From: Opitutia bacterium UBA7374
GTDB lineage: Bacteria > Verrucomicrobiota > Verrucomicrobiia > Opitutales > Coraliomargaritaceae
Reading direction: 5' to 3'
DNA: 6,255 nucleotides
NCBI GenBank assembly: GCA_002469895.1
Contig: DKOA01000056.1
Span: forward strand, 1-6,255
Part shown: positions 1-6,255 of the stretch, one piece after another
How the letters are laid out: each line of letters starts with the position of its first letter
Position numbering within the stretch: the stretch's first letter is position 1
The notes under the pieces: generated by a model
Seen by the model: only the letters and a program-made list of their open reading frames with translations
What the model was told of the DNA's origin: nothing
Databases searched by the model: none
Translations under genes and position numbers: made by a program

Positions 1-56
<56 letters not shown>

Positions 57-60
<4 letters not shown>

Positions 61-91
61 AGTGCCCTGAGCCCGTTGAAGGGCACCATTT
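57..91. repeat. REP-like palindrome in the ssrA trailer
   Basis: GTGCCCT (62-68) pairs exactly with AGGGCAC (80-86). The stem extends outward as AAAT (57-60) with ATTT (88-91) across a single A/C mismatch. The central part, reading CCTGAGCCCGTTGAAGG, resembles a dispersed palindrome seen in many bacterial intergenic regions (the CCTTCGACAGGCTCAGG type); that comparison is from memory. It lies between the tmRNA end and its terminator. Whether it is repeated elsewhere in this genome cannot be told from one copy. Confidence 0.55.
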
Positions 92-93
92 AG

Positions 94-116
94 GCCCGCC
101 TCGTACGGGCTTTTTT
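94..116 (+). terminator. Rho-independent terminator of ssrA
   Basis: GCCCG (94-98) pairs with CGGGC (106-110) around a seven-base loop and is followed at once by six T residues (111-116). It sits 50 bases after the tmRNA CCA on the same strand, so it is the natural end of the ssrA transcript. Confidence 0.88.
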
Positions 117-224
117 ATTGCGGTCGTCTGACCTGCGATGGTCCGGTTCCGCTGCGCGGCCCGGTCTTGTCGGTGCCAAGCAGTTCGGAAAGACTCCCTC
201 CAGTGCTTCTCGTTCGCAGTGCAG

Positions 225-254
225 AAAAAAGCCCCCGGCAGAATGCCGGAGGCT
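225..254 (-). terminator. Rho-independent terminator of rpsA
   Basis: Read on the - strand, an 11-bp stem is formed by 244-254 and 230-240, with one G-U pair (234/250), around a three-base loop (241-243). The bases at 225-230 give a run of six U that overlaps the foot of the stem. It begins about 28 bases after the rpsA stop codon. Together with the ssrA terminator it insulates the two converging genes. Bases 117-224 between them hold nothing I can recognise. Confidence 0.92.
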
Positions 255-281
255 GATAAAAATAGAGCTCTAAGGAAATGT

Positions 282-1940
<1,659 letters not shown>

Positions 1941-1947
1941 ATGTACT

Positions 1948-1967
1948 GTAGTGTGCCGCTTCACTAC
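1948..1967 (-). promoter_or_regulatory. Hairpin in the rpsA translation initiation region
   Basis: On the - strand GTAGTG (1967-1962) pairs exactly with CACTAC (1953-1948) around an eight-base loop. It ends seven bases before the ATG at 1940, in the place where a Shine-Dalgarno sequence would normally lie; none is visible. The alternative GTG start (1964-1962) is buried in its 5' arm. E. coli rpsA is known for an SD-poor, structured leader through which S1 represses its own synthesis, so a similar role is plausible here. That role is inferred. Confidence 0.45.
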
Positions 1968-2054
1968 GGGGAGTGTTACGGCTGGGTTGATGGTTATTTA
2001 TTGACGGGCGGTATGCCCACTCACGGTAGTACCAACTATCGTAAGGAACGCGAG

Positions 2055-2082
2055 AAACTAGGTAGAGTTCGTCACTCTGCAA
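2055..2082 (-). promoter_or_regulatory. Possible rpsA promoter
   Basis: On the - strand TTGCAG (2082-2077) and TAGTTT (2060-2055) are 16 bases apart, a weak match to sigma-70 -35 and -10 boxes. A transcript starting near 2048 would have a leader of roughly 108 bases. A 5-bp dyad, AGAGT with ACTCT (2078-2064), overlaps the -35 box and the spacer. No better candidate was found in 1968-2141. Read-through from the upstream gene on the same strand is also possible, because I see no convincing terminator between them. Confidence 0.25.
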
Positions 2083-2141
2083 GCATAAAACCGGAGCTTC
2101 CTCTGCACGCCGGAGCGGTCAGTCGGTTCACATTTTCTGTA

Positions 2142-3614
2142 TCAGGCCTCGAGATAAGAGGGCTTGGCCGGCTGGCAGACGCCGGAGCGCAATTTTTCAA
2201 GATGTCTGCGAAAAGCATGCATCACGGCGAGATGCACCTTGGCCTGTGTCAGCGCATAGAGCCACCATGGCAAAGTCGGCGCGAAACCATGGATCGAAGC
2301 CACCATGCAGTTGTTTTCCGGAAAGAGGCGAAATTCAAAACGACCCTGCGGCTCCACTTTGCGGGCTAAGAGCCCACCGGATACATAAAAAGCACAACGT
2401 CGCAGGGTGCGTACAGTGTAAGGCGTGGGTTCGAGTACAAGAAGAACAATCTTACCAAAAAGAACAAACCGAATGACATCGCGGGCATCCTGTCGGACCC
2501 GCAAAAGACCGGCAAATTGCTGCGTCAACCAAGCGCCGTATTCATAGGCAATCTGCTGCGCGTTCAAGCCCGGAACGTAGGGCATACGCTGGACCGAGCG
2601 CACTCGTTTGAGGCGGCGCAAACGAGCGCAATCCTCCTGCTGTGTGCGATTGCGTGGATTCGAATAGACCGTACCCCCCGGCTCGATGGCTTGACGGACC
2701 GACTGATCAAAAGAAATCAGGTCCGGCTGTAAACGATCCAGCAAGGGGTTCGGTTGGGCCGATAAATTATGCCGTAGGCTCTCTAACAAAGGACCCACCA
2801 GTGCCGACGAAACCCCACTGAATAAGGCGACCCAGTACTTCGAAAGAAAGAAGCAGTTTGCCGGAAACGTCACCGCACGGAATCGGCGACCGAGCAAGTT
2901 CGCCGTCCGCTCCACCATGTTCCGGTAGGTCATGGACTGATGCCCGCCGAGGTCGTAACAACCCCCGCTAAGTTCCGAATCTTCCAAGCAATGGGCAAAT
3001 GCCTGACATACATTGTGTATATCGATTGACTGGGTCATCGAGCAGGTCCAGCGCGGCAATAGCAAAATTGGCAGACGCTTGACCAATTTCAGCAGCATCG
3101 CACTGGAGGAGCCACCCGGCCCGAGGATCAAGCCGGCACGCAACACAGTCACCTGGACGGATCGGCTGCGCAGTACGGACTCTACCTCCAGCCGGCTTCG
3201 TAAATGCGGCGAGAGATCTGTAGTATCTTCCGGCATGAGGCCGCTGAGGTAAATCACATGCTCCACCCCCGCCTCTTCTGCCGCACGGATAAAATTGTCT
3301 GCCAGGAGCAAGTCTCGCTCGGCAAAGTGGCCCTGCACTAGTCGACTGGAAGGTGCCATCGAGTGCACCAGATAAAATGCGTATCGGCAACCGCGCAGGG
3401 CATCACTCACCCGCGGCAGCGAATACAAGTCGCACTGATGCCAGTCTGTCGCTGCATCATCGGGACACTGCTCGGCAATCGTCGTGCTCCGGGTCAATGC
3501 CCGAAAGTGATAAGAACCGCTGAGATGACGCCGCAAGTGCGTACCAACGAACCCGCTCGCCCCGGCAATGGCGACCAATGGTTTGTCCGGCGATGAATCT
3601 GCAGATTGTACCAC
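2142..3614 (-). CDS. YbjT-like NAD(P)-binding atypical SDR protein
   Basis: This 490-residue protein belongs to the NmrA/YbjT-like group of atypical short-chain dehydrogenases. The N-terminal Rossmann fold has the dinucleotide motif GASGFVG at 18-24, YLVHSM at 81-86 and YLSGL at 121-125. Next comes the LSPHLRSRLEVE stretch typical of this group in place of the classical YxxxK catalytic pair, then VLRAGLILGPG and the RLPILLLPRW region. A middle segment with VRSVQRMP and EYGAWL leads into a C-terminal domain (about 375-475) with GRFEFR and LPWWLYALTQAKVHLAVM. That domain resembles the DUF2867/SRPBCC-like tail found on relatives. Substrate and reaction are unknown; quinone or sugar-nucleotide chemistry has been suggested for relatives but nothing here decides it. 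I chose GTG at 3614 because it puts the first beta strand 12 residues from the start. The frame stays open to a TTG at 3791, but those 59 residues are poorly protein-like and no start here has an SD sequence. It is divergent from fusA and may be co-transcribed with rpsA. Confidence 0.82.
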   Translation of the reverse strand: MVQSADSSPDKPLVAIAGASGFVGTHLRRHLSGSYHFRALTRSTTIAEQCPDDAATDWHQCDLYSLPRVSDALRGCRYAFYLVHSMAPSSRLVQGHFAERDLLLADNFIRAAEEAGVEHVIYLSGLMPEDTTDLSPHLRSRLEVESVLRSRSVQVTVLRAGLILGPGGSSSAMLLKLVKRLPILLLPRWTCSMTQSIDIHNVCQAFAHCLEDSELSGGCYDLGGHQSMTYRNMVERTANLLGRRFRAVTFPANCFFLSKYWVALFSGVSSALVGPLLESLRHNLSAQPNPLLDRLQPDLISFDQSVRQAIEPGGTVYSNPRNRTQQEDCARLRRLKRVRSVQRMPYVPGLNAQQIAYEYGAWLTQQFAGLLRVRQDARDVIRFVLFGKIVLLVLEPTPYTVRTLRRCAFYVSGGLLARKVEPQGRFEFRLFPENNCMVASIHGFAPTLPWWLYALTQAKVHLAVMHAFRRHLEKLRSGVCQPAKPSYLEA

Positions 3615-3679
3615 AAAGACATGGTGTTCAGCACTTGCACCCAAAGACAAGCCGTAACGAACCAACCAGAAGATCTTTT

Positions 3680-3698
3680 CGCAGGTATTTATTCTGCG
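3680..3698. promoter_or_regulatory. Interrupted inverted repeat between the divergent genes
   Basis: CGCAG (3680-3684) and CTGCG (3694-3698) are exact reverse complements separated by an AT-rich nine-base spacer. The GCAG...CTGC half-sites are shared with the stronger dyad 30 bases to the right. It lies upstream of both the YbjT-like gene and fusA, so an operator role is conceivable. Five base pairs could also arise by chance. Confidence 0.25.
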
Positions 3699-3708
3699 TT
3701 TTCCGGTC

Positions 3709-3723
3709 TTGCAGTATCTGCAA
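3709..3723. promoter_or_regulatory. Perfect 15-base dyad, possible operator
   Basis: TTGCAG-TAT-CTGCAA is a perfect 6-bp inverted repeat with a three-base centre in the intergenic stretch between two divergent genes. Its left arm coincides with the possible -35 box of fusA. That placement fits a regulator-binding site that would compete with RNA polymerase, or a small leader hairpin if transcription starts upstream. No regulator is encoded in the window. Confidence 0.35.
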
Positions 3724-3736
3724 TGAACCCTAATCT
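3709..3736 (+). promoter_or_regulatory. Possible fusA promoter
   Basis: TTGCAG (3709-3714) and TAATCT (3731-3736) are 16 bases apart, a weak sigma-70-like pair. Transcription would start near 3743 and give a leader of about 85 bases that ends in an A-rich stretch before the ATG at 3829. No SD sequence is visible before that ATG; the bases just upstream read ACAAAACAAGACC. The candidate rpsA promoter has the same first box and the same spacer length. Confidence 0.25.
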
Positions 3737-3828
3737 CCGCGCTTTTTTGGTGAACTGAACGACCTCGAAAACCGACCCACACGTCCGGCAAACCAAGAAG
3801 AAGACTTTAACAACTACAAAACAAGACC

Positions 3829-5919
3829 ATGACGGATCTAACTAAATACAGGAACATCGGAATCTTCGCCCACGTTGATGCCGGAAAAACCACAACGACG
3901 GAACGCATCCTCAAGCTAACCGGTAAAATCCACAAGCTTGGCGAAGTACACGATGGTGCCGCCACCACCGACTTCATGGAACAAGAGCAAGAGCGCGGAA
4001 TCACGATTCAATCGGCTGCCACGACCTGCTTCTGGGACGACCATCGCTTCAATATTATTGATACTCCAGGTCACGTCGACTTTACCGTCGAGGTCTATCG
4101 CTCCCTCAAAGTTCTCGATGGAGGCATCGGTGTATTCTGTGGGTCCGGTGGTGTAGAACCTCAATCCGAGACCAACTGGCGCTACGCCAATGACTCCAAG
4201 GTCTCACGTATCATTTATGTTAACAAGCTCGACCGTATCGGTGCCGACTTTTATAAAGTCATCGATCAAGTAAAGAATGTCCTCGGCGCAGTCCCGCTCG
4301 TCATGGTGCTTCCGATTGGGCTCGAAAGTGATCTCGTCGGCATGGTCGACCTGCTCACCCGCAAGGCCTGGATTTGGGACGACTCCGGAGATCCCTTGAA
4401 TTACAAGGTTGAAGACGTGCCGGCTGATATGGTCGACAAGGTCGAGGAATACCGTGAAAAGCTCATCGAAACTGCAGTCGAGCAAGACGAGGCAGCGATG
4501 GAAGCCTATCTCGAGGGCGATGAGCCCGACGTCGATACGATTAAAAAGTGCATCCGCAAGGGCACCATCAATCTCGACTTCTTCCCCACCTATTGCGGCT
4601 CCTCTTTCAAAAACAAGGGTGTCCAACTGGTACTCAATGCGGTTGTCGATTATCTCCCCAGCCCGACCGAAGTAAACCCACAGCCGGAAGTCGACGCAGA
4701 GGGCAATGAAACCGGCGAACACGCCGAAGTCGATCCGAGCCGCCCACTGCGTGCCCTCGCTTTTAAGATCATGGACGATAAGTACGGTGCCTTAACCTTT
4801 ACCCGTATCTACTCCGGCTCACTCACGAAAGGTATGTCTGTCCTCAATACCGCAACTGGTAAAACCGAACGAATCGGGCGCATCGTGGAAATGCACGCCG
4901 ACAATCGTGAAGAAGTTGAGTCTGCCCAGGCCGGTGACATTGTTGCCCTTCTCGGCATGAAGACCGTGCAAACCGGCCACACCCTCTGTGATCCGAATAA
5001 TCCGGCCACATTAGAGCCGATGGTTTTCCCGGATCCCGTTATCTCCATTGCGGTAAAGCCAAAAGACAAGGGTCAGGCAGAAAAGCTGGGCACAGCGATT
5101 GGCAAGATGGTCGCAGAAGACCCTTCCTTCCGGGTGGAAACCGATGAAGATTCGGGCGAGACCATCCTCAAGGGCATGGGCGAGCTGCATCTCGACATCA
5201 AAGTCGACATCCTTAAACGCACCTATGGCGTTGAAGCAGAAATCGGTAAGCCACAGGTAGCCTATCGTGAAACCATCACCTCTGTGACTGAGGACAGCTA
5301 TACCCACAAGAAGCAGTCCGGTGGTTCCGGTCAGTTTGCCAAGATCGACTATACCATCGAGCCACTTGAAGAAGGCGAAGGCTTTGAATTTGAATCCAAG
5401 GTGGTCGGCGGTAACGTCCCCCGCGAGTTCTGGCCTGCCGTTGAAAAGGGCTTCAGGAAATCGATGGAAAAAGGTCCCCTCGCAGGCTATCCGGCTGTCG
5501 GGGTAAAGGTCACACTCTCTGATGGTGCCTTCCACGCAGTCGACTCCTCGGCTGTCGCCTACGAAATTGCTGCCAAGGCAGCCTATCGCCAGACCATGCC
5601 CAAGGGCCGCCCCGAAATCCTCGAACCGGTCATGAAGCTCGACGTCTTCTGCGGTGAGGAAAATATGGGAGATGTTATTGGTGACCTCAACCGGCGCCGT
5701 GGAATGATCAAGTCGCAGGAACCTTCGAGTACCGGAATCCGCATCAAAGCAGATGCGCCTCTCTCGGAAATGTTTGGTTACATCGGTTCCCTGCGTACCA
5801 TGACATCCGGCCGTGGCCAGTTCTCTATGGAGTTCTCCCACTACGCTGCTTGTCCGAGAAACGTGGCCGAAGATGTGATCAAAGAGTCCGAAGCCCGCGC
5901 TGCTGCTAAAAACAAGTAG
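3829..5919 (+). CDS. fusA: Elongation factor G, FusA2/EF-G1B-like
   Basis: EF-G is the GTPase that moves tRNAs and mRNA through the ribosome after peptide transfer and, with ribosome recycling factor, splits finished ribosomes. The 696-residue product is complete. The G domain shows the P loop AHVDAGKT (14-21), switch I RGITI (56-60), DTPGH with the catalytic His82 (78-82), NKLD (132-135) and the G5 region SSFKNKG (258-264). Domain II covers about 306-400, III 402-477, IV 478-600 and V 601-680. The domain IV tip reads HAVDSS (569-574) where E. coli has HDVDSS. NKLDR replaces the usual NKMDR, and the stretches FCGSGGVEPQSETNWRYAN and GRGQFSMEFSHY match, from memory, the second EF-G of Vibrio, Shewanella and Pseudomonas rather than the str-operon enzyme. 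The gene stands alone, without rpsL, rpsG or tuf beside it, and ends in its own terminator. EF-G identity is certain; the subtype is a recollection-based call. Confidence 0.97.
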   Translation: MTDLTKYRNIGIFAHVDAGKTTTTERILKLTGKIHKLGEVHDGAATTDFMEQEQERGITIQSAATTCFWDDHRFNIIDTPGHVDFTVEVYRSLKVLDGGIGVFCGSGGVEPQSETNWRYANDSKVSRIIYVNKLDRIGADFYKVIDQVKNVLGAVPLVMVLPIGLESDLVGMVDLLTRKAWIWDDSGDPLNYKVEDVPADMVDKVEEYREKLIETAVEQDEAAMEAYLEGDEPDVDTIKKCIRKGTINLDFFPTYCGSSFKNKGVQLVLNAVVDYLPSPTEVNPQPEVDAEGNETGEHAEVDPSRPLRALAFKIMDDKYGALTFTRIYSGSLTKGMSVLNTATGKTERIGRIVEMHADNREEVESAQAGDIVALLGMKTVQTGHTLCDPNNPATLEPMVFPDPVISIAVKPKDKGQAEKLGTAIGKMVAEDPSFRVETDEDSGETILKGMGELHLDIKVDILKRTYGVEAEIGKPQVAYRETITSVTEDSYTHKKQSGGSGQFAKIDYTIEPLEEGEGFEFESKVVGGNVPREFWPAVEKGFRKSMEKGPLAGYPAVGVKVTLSDGAFHAVDSSAVAYEIAAKAAYRQTMPKGRPEILEPVMKLDVFCGEENMGDVIGDLNRRRGMIKSQEPSSTGIRIKADAPLSEMFGYIGSLRTMTSGRGQFSMEFSHYAACPRNVAEDVIKESEARAAAKNK

Positions 5920-5948
5920 CCCCGCCGGCCGGCACCCTCTTTTCATGC

Positions 5949-5978
5949 AAACCCCGCAGTGCCAGCTGCGGGGTTTTT
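5949..5978 (+). terminator. Rho-independent terminator of fusA
   Basis: AAACCCCGCAG (5949-5959) pairs with CTGCGGGGTTT (5966-5976), an 11-bp perfect stem extended by one T-G pair around a four-base loop. The stem runs into five T residues (5974-5978). It begins 30 bases after the fusA stop codon. Confidence 0.93.
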
Positions 5979-5995
5979 CGTGCTCTATGCACGAA
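5977..5995. repeat. 7-bp inverted repeat after the fusA terminator
   Basis: TTCGTGC (5977-5983) and GCACGAA (5989-5995) are exact reverse complements around TCTAT. The left arm shares the last two T of the fusA terminator. It may act as a second stop or protect RNA ends; nothing more can be said. Confidence 0.5.
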
Positions 5996-6009
5996 GCAGA
6001 TCAATCCTA

Positions 6010-6021
6010 ACTGCCGGCAGT
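6010..6021. repeat. 12-bp perfect palindrome
   Basis: ACTGCCGGCAGT reads the same on both strands with no spacer. It lies between the two converging terminators, so it is more likely a chance or DNA-level site than a promoter operator. Confidence 0.4.
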
Positions 6022-6031
6022 CACCGGGCAC

Positions 6032-6059
6032 AAAAAAGCCGGGCAAGTTATGCCCGGCT
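6032..6059 (-). terminator. Rho-independent terminator of the glycine-rich gene
   Basis: On the - strand AGCCGGGCA (6059-6051) pairs with TGCCCGGCT (6045-6037) around a five-base loop. The bases at 6037-6032 give six U, the first being the last base of the stem. It begins 43 bases after the stop codon of the gene entering from the right and faces the fusA terminator. Confidence 0.92.
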
Positions 6060-6061
6060 GT

Positions 6062-6078
6062 TCGTAAGTGTGTTACGA
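6062..6078 (-). repeat. 6-bp inverted repeat in the 3' untranslated region of the last gene
   Basis: TCGTAA (6062-6067) and TTACGA (6073-6078) are exact reverse complements around five bases. It lies between the stop codon of the glycine-rich gene and its terminator and has no U run of its own. Confidence 0.45.
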
Positions 6079-6102
6079 GTTTATGTGGTTTGTAGACCTT
6101 GA

Positions 6103-6255
<153 letters not shown>

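Noticed and set aside
2076..2115. Possible terminator of the YbjT-like gene (CCGG...CCGG followed by TTTT on the - strand)
   Set aside because: The stem is only four base pairs with a long loop and the U run is short; the repeated GCTCCGG is a direct repeat, not a hairpin.
3605..3610. TACAAT on the - strand as a -10 box for the YbjT-like gene
   Set aside because: It lies just inside the chosen coding start and has no -35 match at 16-18 bases.
3615..3791. N-terminal extension of the YbjT-like protein up to a TTG at 3791
   Set aside because: It adds 59 residues before the Rossmann fold that look like no known domain, has no ribosome-binding site, and would fill the divergent promoter region to within 38 bases of the fusA start.
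5011..5946. 311-residue open frame antisense to fusA
   Set aside because: It lies opposite a certain EF-G gene, has no recognisable domain, and is explained by the codon bias of the sense strand.

Overview
The window is a stretch of bacterial chromosome devoted mainly to protein synthesis. It holds the 3' end of tmRNA (ssrA), a complete gene for ribosomal protein S1 (rpsA), an atypical short-chain dehydrogenase/reductase-type protein, a complete elongation factor G (EF-G) gene, and the 3' end of a gene for a glycine-rich protein, probably RNA-binding. No phage, transposon, CRISPR, toxin-antitoxin or defence gene is visible. Base composition looks moderate in GC and even throughout. Ribosome-binding sequences are weak or absent before the genes that can be checked. 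Together with the protein family types, this reminds me of a marine Verrucomicrobiota (Opitutales/Puniceicoccaceae-like) genome, but that placement rests on recollection and is only moderately secure.

Layout, left to right. Bases 1-44 are the T arm, 3' acceptor strand and CCA of tmRNA on the + strand. A tight hairpin, a REP-like palindrome and a Rho-independent terminator follow (44-116). Bases 117-224 show nothing recognisable. A second terminator (225-254), reading on the - strand, ends rpsA (282-1940, -), so ssrA and rpsA converge. About 200 bases of rpsA leader and promoter region separate it from a 490-residue YbjT-like NAD(P)-binding protein (2142-3614, -). That gene is divergent from the EF-G gene (3829-5919, +), and the 214 bases between them carry inverted repeats that could be operator or promoter elements. 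The EF-G gene ends in a strong terminator (5949-5978). A further cluster of hairpins includes the - strand terminator (6032-6059) of the last gene, which enters from the right edge (6103-6255, -) and encodes only Gly-rich repeats here.

How the genes relate: tmRNA rescues stalled ribosomes, S1 recruits mRNA (and has been reported to bind tmRNA), and EF-G drives translocation, so three of the five genes act on the ribosome. The EF-G gene stands outside the usual rpsL-rpsG-fusA-tuf cluster. Its sequence resembles the second EF-G of gammaproteobacteria (FusA2 / EF-G1B) more than the str-operon enzyme, which suggests a paralogue. The window does not show an obvious new system. The points most worth checking are the EF-G subtype, the SD-less hairpin leader of rpsA, the palindromes just after tmRNA, and the dyads between the divergent genes.
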